A DNA stretch of 64,000 bases from Halorussus halobius (GCF_004765805.1 NZ_SBIU01000005.1:293133-357132); one strand, 5' to 3'; numbered from the stretch's first letter, positions 7,863 to 17,244 are shown. Translations and numbers: made by a program. The notes: a model not told the origin generated them from the letters alone.

Positions 7863-8900
7863 ATGAAGGTCGCCGTACTCGCTCACGAGAAGTTCCCCGA
7901 CCGCGCCAAGACGGCGGTCGGGCTGCTCCGGTACTCCGACTACGAGATCGAAGCCGTGCTCGACCGCGACAACGCCGGCAAGCGCGTCTCCGAGTTCGTT
8001 CCCGACGTGCAGGACGCGCCCATCGTCGCCGAGATGGCCGACGCGCCCGCGGTCGACGCGCTGATAATCGGCATCGCGCCCATCGGCGGCGGGTTCGACG
8101 AGTCGTGGCGCTCGGACGTCCGGACCGCGCTCGAACGCGGCTGCGACCTGATTTCGGGCCTCCACTACTTCCTCGAAGACGACGACGAGTTCGCGGCCCT
8201 CGCGGCCGACAACGACTGCGACGTCTGGGACGTGCGCAAGCCGCCCGAGGACCTCACGGTCGCGCAGGGCGTCGCGGGCGAGGTCGACGCCGAGGTCGTG
8301 TTGACGGTCGGGACCGACTGCTCGGTCGGCAAGATGACCGCCACGCTCGAACTCCTCGAAGCCGCCCGCGAGCGCGGCGTCGACGCCGGGTTCGTCCCGA
8401 CCGGCCAGACCGGCATCATGATAGAGGGCTGGGGGAACCCGGTCGACCGCGTGGTGAGCGACTTCACGGCGGGCGCGGTCGAGGAGATGCTAGTCGAGCG
8501 CGGCGACGACTACGACTACCTCTTCGTGGAGGGCCAGGGCAGCATCGTCCACCCCGCCTATTCGGCGGTGACCTGCGGCATCCTCCACGGGTCGATGGCC
8601 GACCGGCTCGTCCTCTGTCACGAGGCGGGCCGGGAGGCGGTCCACGGCTACGAGGAGTTCGACCTGCCGCCCGTCCCGGAGTACGTCGACCTCTACGAGG
8701 ACCTCGCCGGCCCGGTCCACGAGACCGAGGTCGCTGCGGGCGCGCTCAACACGAAGGGAATCGCCGACGACGCCGAGGCCCGCGCGGCGGTCGAGTCGTT
8801 CGCCGCCGACCTCGACGCGCCCGCGACCGACCCGGTGCGGTTCGGCGAGCGCGACGGCGACGACGCCGGAATCGACGCGGTGTTGGAGGCGATTCTGTGA
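7863..8900 (+). CDS. dgcN: DUF1611 family, D-glutamate N-acetyltransferase-like DgcN
   Basis: 345 residues. It has an N-terminal Rossmann-like domain (MKVAVLAHEKFPDRAK start) and a C-terminal P-loop-type domain with GTDCSVGKMT (about residues 153-162), characteristic of DUF1611. This family was linked to D-glutamate catabolism in marine Proteobacteria and haloarchaea, where DgcN acetylates D-glutamate before racemisation. The stop overlaps the GTG start of the enolase-superfamily gene by 4 bases, the conserved dgcN-dgcA pairing. ATG 7863 is chosen because it begins the conserved domain and follows a TATA-like box; upstream in-frame sequence falls in the repeat element. Function is inferred by family and pairing. 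Confidence 0.85.
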   Translation: MKVAVLAHEKFPDRAKTAVGLLRYSDYEIEAVLDRDNAGKRVSEFVPDVQDAPIVAEMADAPAVDALIIGIAPIGGGFDESWRSDVRTALERGCDLISGLHYFLEDDDEFAALAADNDCDVWDVRKPPEDLTVAQGVAGEVDAEVVLTVGTDCSVGKMTATLELLEAARERGVDAGFVPTGQTGIMIEGWGNPVDRVVSDFTAGAVEEMLVERGDDYDYLFVEGQGSIVHPAYSAVTCGILHGSMADRLVLCHEAGREAVHGYEEFDLPPVPEYVDLYEDLAGPVHETEVAAGALNTKGIADDAEARAAVESFAADLDAPATDPVRFGERDGDDAGIDAVLEAIL

Positions 8901-9937
8901 GCCTCTCGACCGAGTTCGAGCGCGTCTCGCTCCCGCTGGAGTACCCGTTCACCATCGCGCGGGGGACGAGCGAGTCGGTCGAGAACGTGGTGGTCCGAAT
9001 CGCCGACGACGAGGGCAACGAGGGCGTCGGCGCGGCCGCGCCGTCCAGCCACTACGGCGAGACCGCCGCCACCGTGGAGGCCGTCCTGCCGGACCTGTTG
9101 TCGGTCGTCGAGGAAGTCGGCGAACCCCACCGACTCGACCGCATCGAGCGTCGGCTACGCGAGACGGTCGAGCGCAACCCGGCCGCCAGATGCGCGGTCA
9201 GCATCGCGCTCCACGATTTGGTCTGCAAGCGCCTCGACGTACCCCTCTCTCGGTACTGGGGGCTCGACCCCGAGGACGCGATCCCGACCACCTACACGAT
9301 AGGCATCGACGACGCCGAGCGGATGCGCGAGAAGACCGAGACCGCAATCGAGCGCGGCCACTCCAAGCTGAAGGTCAAGGTCGGCACCGACCGCGACGAG
9401 GAAATCGTCTCGACGGTCCGGGCGGCCGCGCCCGACGCCACCATCCGGGTCGACGCCAACGAGGCGTGGTCGCCGCGCGAGGCGGTCCGGAAGATAGACG
9501 CGCTCGCCGAGTACGACCTCGAGTTCGTCGAACAGCCGGTTCCGGCCGGGAATCCCGAGGGCATGCGATTCGTCCGCGAGCGGTCGGCCCTGCCCATCGC
9601 GGCCGACGAGTCCTGCATCACCCTGTCCGACATCCCGCGAATCGCCGACAAGGCCGACATCGCGAACCTGAAGCTGATGAAGTGTGGCGGCCTCCGCGAG
9701 GCCAAGCGCATGATTCACGCCGCTCGCGCGCACGGGCTGGCGGTCATGCTCGGTTGCATGGTCGAGTCGAACGCCGCCATCGCGGCCGCCGCCCACCTCG
9801 CGCCCCTGCTCGACTACGCCGACCTCGACGGCTCGCTGCTGCTGGCCGACGACCCCTACGAGGGCGTTCCCACGACCGGCAGCCGAATCGAACTCGGGGA
9901 ACTGGACCGCGCGGGGACCGGCGCGCGGCCGAAATAG
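8897..9937 (+). CDS. dgcA: Enolase-superfamily N-acetyl-D-glutamate racemase-like DgcA
   Basis: 346 residues from GTG 8897, overlapping dgcN by 4 bases. The muconate-lactonising/dipeptide-epimerase subgroup residues are complete: the K-x-K acid/base motif in SKLKVKVG (about residues 156-163), metal ligands in RVDANEAW, EFVEQPV and IAADESC, and the opposite-face lysine in NLKLMKCGG (about 256-264). By sequence alone it would be called an L-Ala-D/L-Glu epimerase. Pairing with dgcN points instead to racemisation of N-acetyl-D-glutamate, feeding L-glutamate after deacetylation. No deacetylase gene is visible nearby. Confidence 0.85.
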   Translation: MSLSTEFERVSLPLEYPFTIARGTSESVENVVVRIADDEGNEGVGAAAPSSHYGETAATVEAVLPDLLSVVEEVGEPHRLDRIERRLRETVERNPAARCAVSIALHDLVCKRLDVPLSRYWGLDPEDAIPTTYTIGIDDAERMREKTETAIERGHSKLKVKVGTDRDEEIVSTVRAAAPDATIRVDANEAWSPREAVRKIDALAEYDLEFVEQPVPAGNPEGMRFVRERSALPIAADESCITLSDIPRIADKADIANLKLMKCGGLREAKRMIHAARAHGLAVMLGCMVESNAAIAAAAHLAPLLDYADLDGSLLLADDPYEGVPTTGSRIELGELDRAGTGARPK

Positions 9938-10036
9938 GGAGACGTTGACGTGCGGCCGACGTAGGCGACGCTGGCGGGCCGAGTCCCCGATTCCGCCACA
10001 ATCCCTTTTGTCGAGAACTGACTTGTAGTGATACGG

Positions 10037-10834
10037 ATGGGGGACGCCGAGACGCCGACGGAAGCGGCGCGGGAGCGGGGGGAGTCAGTGTACGACGGAC
10101 TGCTCCGGGTAGTGATAACCGGGCTCGCCATCATCGTTCCGCTGGTGGTGACCGTCTGGGTGCTGTCGACGATAATCGACTTCGTCGCCGGAGCGTTCAC
10201 GCCGCTGGTCGCGGTCCTCGAGTGGACCGGACTGGTCGACGTCCTCCGGTCGCTGTGGATCGCCCAGTTCTTCGCGGGCCTGGGCATCTACGGCGCGGTG
10301 TTCGAGTACGTCCCCGAACTCGTGGCGGTCGCGATACTCCTCGCCGCCGTGGTCGGAGTCGGCTCGCTCGCACACGTCAGGTACGGCCAGCGCATCGTGA
10401 TGGCGGTCGACAGCGCGCTCGGCGACATTCCGGGCGTGGGGACCGTCTACCGGAGCGTCCGGCGGGTGGGCGACGTGATGCTCGAGAGCGACGCCGAGAA
10501 CTTCGAGGACGTGAAGGTCGTGGAGTACCCCCGCGAAGGGTCGTACGTCCTCGGCTTCGAGACCGCCGACTCCCCGCCGGCCATCGGCGAGGCGGTCGGC
10601 GAGGACCACCTCGTCGCGATGTTCCTCCCGTTCGCGCCCAACCCCGTGATGGGCGGCTACCTCGCTCACATCCCCGAGGACCGGGTGTACGACGTGGACA
10701 TGACCGTCGAGGAGGGCGTCCGGACCATCGTCACCAGCGGCATCGCGGTCGGCGAGGACGACGAGAACGAACCCGCGGTCGGCGACATCCCCGGCGTTGA
10801 CTCGGACCCCGACAGCCCGGCGAAGGCCGACTGA
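10037..10834 (+). CDS. DUF502 family membrane protein
   Basis: 265 residues from ATG 10037 (a GTG at 10028 is also in frame). There are two membrane segments (about residues 23-48 and 90-115), then a soluble domain with GDIPGVGTVYRSVRR and the family-typical FLPFAPNPVMGGYLAHIPEDRVYDVDMTVEEG region, given here only as a location (about 198-232). DUF502 proteins occur in bacteria and archaea and are membrane-associated with unknown function. The acidic C-terminal tail is haloarchaeal style. It is a single gene, convergent with the ThrRS-like gene. Confidence 0.85.
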   Translation: MGDAETPTEAARERGESVYDGLLRVVITGLAIIVPLVVTVWVLSTIIDFVAGAFTPLVAVLEWTGLVDVLRSLWIAQFFAGLGIYGAVFEYVPELVAVAILLAAVVGVGSLAHVRYGQRIVMAVDSALGDIPGVGTVYRSVRRVGDVMLESDAENFEDVKVVEYPREGSYVLGFETADSPPAIGEAVGEDHLVAMFLPFAPNPVMGGYLAHIPEDRVYDVDMTVEEGVRTIVTSGIAVGEDDENEPAVGDIPGVDSDPDSPAKAD

Positions 10835-10892
10835 ACCGGTCGCTCGGGCCGAGCGCCCGACGTCGTCCCGATTCGCGGGGCCGATTCAGCGT

Positions 10893-12608
10893 TTATCGGC
10901 CCGGAACGTCCGGCCGCTCGCCGAGTCGTCGGGCGAGATACCGTCGCTTGCGCGGGAACTCGTCGACCGCGTCGCGGACGGTCGCACGCAGCGTCTCGGC
11001 GTCCATCTCCCGCTCGCGCCCCTCGGCCCGGACCGTCACCGCGAGCGCGTCCTCCCCGCGACCGCCACGCTTCACTTCGCGGTCGCCGACGACGGCGTAG
11101 TAGGGGACGCGGTCGGCCTCGGCGCGCGCGATTCGTTCGCCCACCGTCGCCTCGCGGTCGTCGACGTCGGCCCGGACGCCCGCCGCGTCGAGGTCCCCGG
11201 CGAGCGCGTCGCAGTGGTCGGCGTGCTCGTCGTCGACCGGAACGAACCGGACCTGCGTGGGCGCGAGCCAGGTCGGAGTCCGCGGGTGGGCGTCCCCGTC
11301 TCGCGCGCCCAGCGTGGCGGCCAGCGCGCGCTCGACGCTGTCGACGGGCGTGGCGCGGACGGTCGCGCCGGCACCGTCGGTGGCCGGGTCGTACTCGGCC
11401 CGGGCGCTCACCGCGGGCGCGCCGGCGTCGTCGACGAGCGCGAGTTCGACCGCCAACGACGGGCCGGCGCGGTGTGTGGACGGTTCGACCAGCGTCGGCG
11501 CGCCGAGGGTCGCCACGAGCGACGCGACCCACGTGTCGTTCTCGTCGTACCACTCGCCGGTCGTCCGCACCCTCGCCACCCACGGGGAGCCGAGGCTCTC
11601 GACGGCCCGCCGACAGCGGTCGACTTGCGCGCGGAGTTCCGTCCGGGCCTGCTCGGTGTCGCGCGTCGCGGCGCGAATCTCGGGCGTCGAGAGCGTCGGC
11701 CCGCCGTCCGGCGCTGGGCGGGCGACGAGCCCGTACCGGCGGCGCGGGCGGTCGCCCTCGGACGGGGGCCGACGGTCGACCGCTCCGGGCCCGCCGCCGG
11801 TCGTCTCCATCACCGTCGCGCCGTACTCGACCGCGAGACCGGTGAGGTGCTCGGCGAGCAGGTCCCGGGCGAGCGCTCCCCGAGGGAACCACCGGAGGCC
11901 GCCCGCGCTATCGGCGTCGGCCAGCCCCGCCTCGCGAAGGCGTTCGACGACCTCACTGGGGTCGGCCAGGTCCGTCGCGTCGGGCTCGCGGGCGCTCCCG
12001 TCCCCGAGTTCGGCCGCGACGAACGACCGCATCGGGTCGTCCAGTCGTCGGTCCGTCACGGCCTCGCGGGCGTCGACCACGTCGCCGTCCGGGAACGCGA
12101 CCCGCGATTCGGCTGCGTCGGTCGGCGAGGGGGCGTCTCGGTCGGCGCGGTCGTCGGCCTCACGGTCGGGGCCAACCCGTACGGTGCGCTCGGCGTGGGG
12201 GTGGCCCTTCGAGGACACTTCGAACGCCGCGTGCCACTCGACCGGCGCGCGGACCACCTCGAAGTCGGCGTCCAGGTCGGCCCCGAGCGCCGGGAGCGCG
12301 GTCGCGGCCAGCTCGGCGTCGGCGCTCTCGTCGCTCAGGTGCTCGACGGGGTAGAGCGCGACCGCGCCGACGCCGAGTCGGTCGGCGACCGCCCGGATTT
12401 CGGCGGCGGCGTTCGCGGCGGCGGCGTCGAGGTCGGCCGCGTCCGCGCGCTCGACCGTCGCGAAGACCGCGAGACAGTCGTCGACCCGGCCCGAGTCCGG
12501 CGGCTCGTCGACCCCGGCCGAAGCCCGGCCGGTCGCGTCGCCGCCTACCTCGGCGGGCGCGACGGTCTCGAACGCGAAGCGGTCGGCGTGGACCACCAGT
12601 AGTCGCAT
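10893..12608 (-). CDS. Threonyl-tRNA synthetase-like protein: editing domain and anticodon-binding domain, core degenerate
   Basis: 571 residues. Residues 1 to about 150 align with the archaeal ThrRS editing domain: MRLLVVHADRFAFE at the start, the conserved His in LYPVEHLSDE, and APVEWHAAFEVSSKGHPHAE where normal enzymes have GYYKAF or GWYKAF followed by an SCKGHPLAE-like motif. The Lys of YYK is His here and the Cys is Ser. About residues 235-275 recall the ThrRS linker (LRWFPRGALARDLLAEHL). After this, class II motifs 2 and 3 are not recognisable; VRATPVDSVERALAATLG is a weak echo of motif 3. The C-terminus (about 440-571) resembles the HGTP anticodon-binding domain (WLAPTQVRFVPVDDEH). It is probably not an aminoacylating enzyme but a trans-editing factor or regulator. 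It is divergent from thrB across 130 bases. Confidence 0.8.
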   Translation of the reverse strand: MRLLVVHADRFAFETVAPAEVGGDATGRASAGVDEPPDSGRVDDCLAVFATVERADAADLDAAAANAAAEIRAVADRLGVGAVALYPVEHLSDESADAELAATALPALGADLDADFEVVRAPVEWHAAFEVSSKGHPHAERTVRVGPDREADDRADRDAPSPTDAAESRVAFPDGDVVDAREAVTDRRLDDPMRSFVAAELGDGSAREPDATDLADPSEVVERLREAGLADADSAGGLRWFPRGALARDLLAEHLTGLAVEYGATVMETTGGGPGAVDRRPPSEGDRPRRRYGLVARPAPDGGPTLSTPEIRAATRDTEQARTELRAQVDRCRRAVESLGSPWVARVRTTGEWYDENDTWVASLVATLGAPTLVEPSTHRAGPSLAVELALVDDAGAPAVSARAEYDPATDGAGATVRATPVDSVERALAATLGARDGDAHPRTPTWLAPTQVRFVPVDDEHADHCDALAGDLDAAGVRADVDDREATVGERIARAEADRVPYYAVVGDREVKRGGRGEDALAVTVRAEGREREMDAETLRATVRDAVDEFPRKRRYLARRLGERPDVPGR

Positions 12609-12738
12609 GGGCCGACACACCGGGTCGCGGGCAAAAAGGGTGTCGAGCGGCCGCGGGACCGAGCGACCCGGACCGGACGGAACGAAGCGTCGGGCAGTCC
12701 CCGGAGGGTTTTTGCACACCCCCTCACAACCAACGTGC

Positions 12739-13623
12739 ATGCTCACGGTGCGGGCTCCGGCGACGAGCGCGAATCTGGGGAGCGGGTTCGACGTGTTCGG
12801 CGCGGCGTTGACCCATCCGGCCGACGTGGTGCGGGTCGAGCGCGCCGACGAGACCACCATCGAGGTGACCGGCGCGGGCGAGAGCTTCGTCCCGACAGAC
12901 CCCGCGAAGAACACGGCCGGCGTGGTGGCGAGCGAACTCGACGCCCCGGCCCGAATTCGAATCGACAAGGGCGTCCGCCCCTCGTCGGGGCTCGGCTCGT
13001 CGGCCGCGAGCGCGGCGGGTGCGGCGGTCGCGCTGAACGAACTCTACGACCGGGGCCACTCGCGCGAGGAACTGGTCCGAATCGCCGCCGAGGGCGAGGC
13101 GGTGGTCTCGGGCGACGCCCACGCCGACAACGTCGCGCCGGCCATCCTCGGCGGCTTTACGGTCGTGACCGACGACGGCGTGACGAGCGTCGACGCCCAC
13201 ATTCCGGTCGTGGCCTGCCTGCCCGAGACCGTGGTGTCGACCCGCGACGCCCGTGAGGTGGTCCCCGACTCGATGGCGATGGACGACGTGGTCGAGACGG
13301 TCGGCAACGCCGCCACGCTGGTCGCGGGGATGTGCCGGGGCGACCCCGAACTCGTCGGCCGGGCCGCGACCGACCCGGTGGTTACGCCCGCGCGCTCGGA
13401 ACTGGTCGAGGGCTACGACGCGGTGGCCGAGGCCGCCGGCGAGGCGGGCGCGACCGGCGTGACCGTCTCGGGCGCTGGCCCCGGCGTGCTGGCGGTCTGC
13501 CGGGACTGGGCGAGTCGCCGGGCGGTCGCCGCCGCGATGGTCGGGGCGTTCGAGGAGAGCGGCGTCGACGCGCGCGCCTACCGGACCGAAATCGGGCCGG
13601 GCGCGGAGATATTCGACTCGTAG
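12739..13623 (+). CDS. thrB: Homoserine kinase
   Basis: 294 residues, GHMP kinase family. It phosphorylates homoserine with ATP in threonine biosynthesis. Motifs: the N-terminal substrate segment RAPATSANLGSGFDVFG (about 4-20), the ATP-binding glycine-rich loop VRPSSGLGSSAASAAG (about 78-93), and the C-terminal GATGVTVSGAGPGVLAV (about 236-252). ATG 12739 is chosen because the GHMP fold begins directly there; an upstream in-frame extension is basic and lies in the promoter region. It is divergent from the ThrRS-like gene, which makes a shared threonine theme possible. Confidence 0.95.
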   Translation: MLTVRAPATSANLGSGFDVFGAALTHPADVVRVERADETTIEVTGAGESFVPTDPAKNTAGVVASELDAPARIRIDKGVRPSSGLGSSAASAAGAAVALNELYDRGHSREELVRIAAEGEAVVSGDAHADNVAPAILGGFTVVTDDGVTSVDAHIPVVACLPETVVSTRDAREVVPDSMAMDDVVETVGNAATLVAGMCRGDPELVGRAATDPVVTPARSELVEGYDAVAEAAGEAGATGVTVSGAGPGVLAVCRDWASRRAVAAAMVGAFEESGVDARAYRTEIGPGAEIFDS

Positions 13624-13653
13624 AGCCGGTTCTCTTCGGGTGCTATCCGCCGC

Positions 13654-13881
13654 TCAGGCGTCTTCCTGCTCGGCCGCCCACTGCATGAACCGCGGCGTGA
13701 CTACGAGTTCCAGTGCTGCGATGCCCAGCGCGACCCATCGAATCGTGCCGTCGAGGAAGGCGAACGCGACGGCCGCGATTATCCCGGCGCTGACGACGGA
13801 CATCGCGCGCCAGACCATGCGATTGTCGTCCGCTGTTGCCATGGGCGAGCCATCGGACAGCGCCACTATATCGGTTTTCAT
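13654..13881 (-). CDS. Small membrane protein, unknown
   Basis: 75 residues with two hydrophobic segments (about 26-44 and 47-62), starting at ATG 13881; an internal ATG (MATADDNR) is an alternative start. It converges on thrB. No recognised family. Short charged ends suggest a simple two-helix membrane protein. Confidence 0.5.
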   Translation of the reverse strand: MKTDIVALSDGSPMATADDNRMVWRAMSVVSAGIIAAVAFAFLDGTIRWVALGIAALELVVTPRFMQWAAEQEDA

Positions 13882-13961
13882 GTCGGTCGACCGGAGTGTC
13901 TCCGTTCGCTCGACGCCGTCCGATGGCGAACACGTTCGCGTTCGTCACAAGTATCGCCCCG

Positions 13962-13983
13962 CGACGGAATCGTTATTCCGTCG
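13962..13983. promoter_or_regulatory. 22-bp palindrome over promoter of DUF7344 gene
   Basis: Perfect 9-bp inverted repeat CGACGGAAT / ATTCCGTCG separated by CGTT, placed 19-40 bases before ATG 14002, where the TATA box and BRE would sit. This is the classic place for a repressor operator. The downstream gene encodes a winged-helix protein, so autoregulation is an obvious possibility. Confidence 0.6.
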
Positions 13984-14001
13984 GGCGGAAAACTGACGTC
14001 G

Positions 14002-14340
14002 ATGGCAACGTTGGACCGCGTCTTCGACCTGTTGAGTGCGGAACGTCGCCGATACGCGCTGTACTATCTCGAACAAGCGGACGGGCCGGTCCCGGTCGAC
14101 GAACTTGCCGAACAGGTCGCCGAGTGGACGACCGACGCCGCGACGGCGTCGGTCTCGGACGACGAGTTCGAGAACGTCAAAGTGGAGTTACACCACCGCG
14201 ACCTTCCGAAAGCCGACGAGGTCGAGTACGTCGAGTACGACCGGGAATCGCGCGAGGTGGAGGTCGCCGGCGCGCCGCCGGAGTTCGACGCCGTCCTCTC
14301 GGTCGCCAGGGTCATCGAGCGCCCGAACCGGAACCCGTAG
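14002..14340 (+). CDS. DUF7344 winged-helix protein
   Basis: 112 residues. VFDLLSAERRRYALYYLEQADGPVPVDELAEQVAEW (positions 7-42, conserved core RRYALYYL) is the usual start of the haloarchaeal DUF7344 winged-helix domain. It is followed by LHHRDLPKADEVEYVEYDRES (about 63-83), the wing. These are small presumed transcription regulators. A 22-bp palindrome lies over its promoter, suggesting it may control itself. Monocistronic, convergent with pdxS. Confidence 0.85.
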   Translation: MATLDRVFDLLSAERRRYALYYLEQADGPVPVDELAEQVAEWTTDAATASVSDDEFENVKVELHHRDLPKADEVEYVEYDRESREVEVAGAPPEFDAVLSVARVIERPNRNP

Positions 14341-14368
14341 CCTGGCCCCATCGTCGGGCGCGGACTCG

Positions 14369-15277
14369 TCAGTTCCCGCGTCCCTGCAGCTTCTCCTCGT
14401 CCGAGAGGGTCGCGTTCGCTTCGCCTTTCATCCCCGACCCGACGTTCCTGCTGACGTCGGCGAGCCGGTCGGGGTCGTCCCAGTTGTTCGTCGCGGCGAC
14501 GATGGCGTCGGCCATCGCCTCCGGGTCCTCCGCGCCGAAGATGCCCGACCCGACGAAGATGCCGTCGCAGCCGTGGTGCATCATCAGCGCGGCGTCGGCC
14601 GGGGTGGCGATGCCACCCGCCGCGAAGTTGACCACCGGGAGCCGGCCCGCCTCCGCGGTCTCGTGGACCAGCGGGGCCGGAGCCTCTATCTCGCGGGCGA
14701 ACGCCTCGCGCTCCTCGCGGGTCATCCCCTCTAGCTTCCGAATCGCGCTCTTGATGGCGCGCTGGTGGTGGACCGCCTGATTCACGTCGCCGGTGCCGGC
14801 CTCGCCCTTGGTGCGGATCATCGCCGCGCCCTCGTCGATGCGGCGCAGCGCCTCCCCGAGGTCGCGCGCGCCGCAGACGAACGGCGCGGTGAACTCCCGC
14901 TTGTCGATGTGGTACCGGTCGTCGGCGGGGGTCAGCACCTCCGACTCGTCTATCATGTCTACGCCCACGGATTCGAGTATCTGGGCCTCCTTGGTGTGGC
15001 CGATGCGGGACTTGCCCATCACCGGAATCGACACCTCGTCGACGATTGCGGCCACGTCGGCGGGGTCGGCCATCCGGGCGACCCCGCCGCGCTTGCGGAT
15101 GTCCGCCGGGACGGCCTCGAGCGCCATCACCGCGACAGCGCCCGCGTCCTCGGCGATGCGGGCCTGCTCGCGGTTCACCACGTCCATGATGACGCCGCCC
15201 TTCTGCATCCGGGCGAATCCGCGCTTGACGAGTTCGCTGCCGCGCTTGAGCTGCTCGACGTCCGTTGGGTCGGCCAT
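14369..15277 (-). CDS. pdxS: Pyridoxal 5'-phosphate synthase lyase subunit PdxS
   Basis: 302 residues, TIM barrel. It makes PLP from ribose 5-phosphate, glyceraldehyde 3-phosphate and ammonia supplied by PdxT. Motifs: [20 protein letters not shown] (about 14-33), [21 protein letters not shown] region, the active-site Lys in VMGKSRIGH, and the phosphate-binding [15 protein letters not shown] plus GSGIFG loops near the C-terminus. The glutaminase partner pdxT is not in this window. ATG 15277 starts the canonical family length; in-frame sequence upstream is not conserved-looking. Confidence 0.97.
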   Translation of the reverse strand: MADPTDVEQLKRGSELVKRGFARMQKGGVIMDVVNREQARIAEDAGAVAVMALEAVPADIRKRGGVARMADPADVAAIVDEVSIPVMGKSRIGHTKEAQILESVGVDMIDESEVLTPADDRYHIDKREFTAPFVCGARDLGEALRRIDEGAAMIRTKGEAGTGDVNQAVHHQRAIKSAIRKLEGMTREEREAFAREIEAPAPLVHETAEAGRLPVVNFAAGGIATPADAALMMHHGCDGIFVGSGIFGAEDPEAMADAIVAATNNWDDPDRLADVSRNVGSGMKGEANATLSDEEKLQGRGN

Positions 15278-15414
15278 GGTGGCGATTTCGACCCGACCCG
15301 TTAATGCGTACCGATTGGCCTCGGCGTTGCCGGAGCCCGGCGGGTCGCGACGGTCCGCGCGCCGGCATCGACCGATATGCCAAACGCTTAGTTTTTCTAC
15401 GAGACAGTACGGAT

Positions 15415-17244
15415 ATGAGCGAGGCTGACGAATCGGGCCGGGACGAGCCCGACCCCGAGGAGTCGGTGCGGGAGGCCGTCGAGCGGTCCCGGAGCGGCGC
15501 ACCGGCGGTCGGCTCGGTCGTCCGCGACCGGTTCACCTCCGACGAGATTTTCCAGCGCATCGTCGCCGCCGCCGACGAGGAGATAACGTCGGGGAGCCGG
15601 GAGCTGTTCTTCAGCGCACTCGCGGCCGGGTTCGCCATCACCATCACGTTCCTGCTGTACGTGTCGCTGTCCGCGTCGACGGGTGGCGACCCGGTGTTGA
15701 GCGCCCTGCTGTACCCGCTGGGGTTCATCTACATCATCATCGGCGGCTACCAGCTCTACACCGAGAACACGCTCCCGCCGGTGGCGCTCACGTTAGAGCG
15801 AGTGGCCAGCCTCCCGGCGCTGCTCCGCAACTGGACGGTCGTGCTGGCGGGCAACTTCGCGGGCGGCGCGCTCGGCGCGGCCGCGCTGGCGTTCGGCGGC
15901 GTGCTCTCGCCGGACGCCGCGACGGTGGCGGCCGACATCGCCCAGCACGGCGTCGACACCGCGTGGCTGAGCCTGTTCTCGAAGGCGGCGTTCGCCGGGC
16001 TCATCGTGGCCGGCGTGGTCTGGGTCGAGTACGCCGCCCGCGACACCATCTCCCGGGTCGTCGTCGTCTACATCGCGTTCCTGTCGATTCCGCTGGGCGA
16101 CCTCTACCACTCGGTGGTCTCGTTCACCGAGATGGTGTATCTGGTGTTGCTCGGCGACCTCGCGTTCGGGGTCGGCCTGGTGGAGTTCGTCCTGCCGGTC
16201 CTGCTGGGCAACACCGTCGGCGGCGTGGTGCTCGTCACCGCCGTCAACTACTTCCAGACGACCGAACACCGACTCGAGTCCGCGCGCTTCGAGGGTGCCC
16301 AACGGCAGCTCTCGGTCCGCGAGTGGCTGCTCGGCGGGATGACCGGGCGGTCGTACGTCCCGCTGGTCGACACCGGCGAGGGAATCGACCTCGCCGAACA
16401 CGGCGGCGACCGCATCGTCGTGCCCATCTCGAACCCGCGAACCGAGACTGCGCTCGTCGAGCTGGCGTGTACGCTGGCCAGCCAGCGGGTGGACGCCAGC
16501 GTCCACGTCGTCCACGTCGTCCAGATGCCCGACCGGACGCCCCGGGGGTACAGCGCCGACCAGACCGACCGCATCGTCGCCACGTCCGACGAGCAGATGG
16601 CCGAGATACGGGGAATCGCCGAGAGCTACGACGTCGGCTTCGAGACCTCGACGGTGGTCTCGCACCGCTCGTTCGAGGAGATATTCGACGTCGCCGAGCG
16701 CGAGCGCGCCGACCTCGTGGTGATGGGCTGGAGCGACGACCGGCTGTGGTCGGCCGGTCGGGCCGAGCGCCCGCTGGACGAGCTCGCGAGCCGGCTCCCG
16801 GCCGACTTCCTCGTGTTCAAGGACCGCGGGCTGGACGTCTCCCGGGTCCTCCTGCCGGTCGTGGACAACGCCCACGCGGACCTGAACGCCGAGGTCGCGC
16901 GGGCGCTCCGCTCGGCCGCGGCCGGGGAGGTCACGCTGTTGCGGGTCGTGGACGGCCCGGACGAGCGCGAGGCCGGCGAGCAGTTCCTCGCCGACTGGGC
17001 TGCCGACCACGACCTGGAGGCGGTCGACCGCGTCGTCGACGACTCCGGCGACGTCGAGGGAGCCATCGCCCGGGAGGCCGCCGACCACACGCTGTTGCTG
17101 GTCGGCGCGACCGAACAGGGGTTGCTCTCGCGACTCGTGACCGACTCGCTCCACTTCGACGTACTCGACCGCATCGACACCTCGCTGGTGCTGGCCGAGC
17201 GACCCACCGAACGGGGGCTCCTGAAGCGGCTGTTCGGCCGATAA
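15415..17244 (+). CDS. Formate/nitrite-type (FNT) transporter fused to two universal stress domains
   Basis: 609 residues. The N-terminal acidic tail (about 1-55) is followed by a six-helix FNT-type channel (about 60-285; [46 protein letters not shown]). Then come a UspA-like domain (about 330-470; [30 protein letters not shown]) and a second one (about 475-595; [35 protein letters not shown]). FNT proteins pass small monovalent anions; USP domains may bind ATP and gate or sense state. The fusion is a haloarchaeal-type architecture with unknown substrate. ATG 15415 gives the natural acidic start. Single gene; DUF1405 follows after 31 bases. Confidence 0.88.
   Translation: MSEADESGRDEPDPEESVREAVERSRSGAPAVGSVVRDRFTSDEIFQRIVAAADEEITSGSRELFFSALAAGFAITITFLLYVSLSASTGGDPVLSALLYPLGFIYIIIGGYQLYTENTLPPVALTLERVASLPALLRNWTVVLAGNFAGGALGAAALAFGGVLSPDAATVAADIAQHGVDTAWLSLFSKAAFAGLIVAGVVWVEYAARDTISRVVVVYIAFLSIPLGDLYHSVVSFTEMVYLVLLGDLAFGVGLVEFVLPVLLGNTVGGVVLVTAVNYFQTTEHRLESARFEGAQRQLSVREWLLGGMTGRSYVPLVDTGEGIDLAEHGGDRIVVPISNPRTETALVELACTLASQRVDASVHVVHVVQMPDRTPRGYSADQTDRIVATSDEQMAEIRGIAESYDVGFETSTVVSHRSFEEIFDVAERERADLVVMGWSDDRLWSAGRAERPLDELASRLPADFLVFKDRGLDVSRVLLPVVDNAHADLNAEVARALRSAAAGEVTLLRVVDGPDEREAGEQFLADWAADHDLEAVDRVVDDSGDVEGAIAREAADHTLLLVGATEQGLLSRLVTDSLHFDVLDRIDTSLVLAERPTERGLLKRLFGR

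Noticed and set aside
8897..9937. o-Succinylbenzoate synthase (MenC), because menB is close and the fold is the same
   Set aside because: The gene overlaps dgcN, a DUF1611 family gene, and lies on the opposite strand from menB; residues fit the dipeptide epimerase/DgcA subgroup better.
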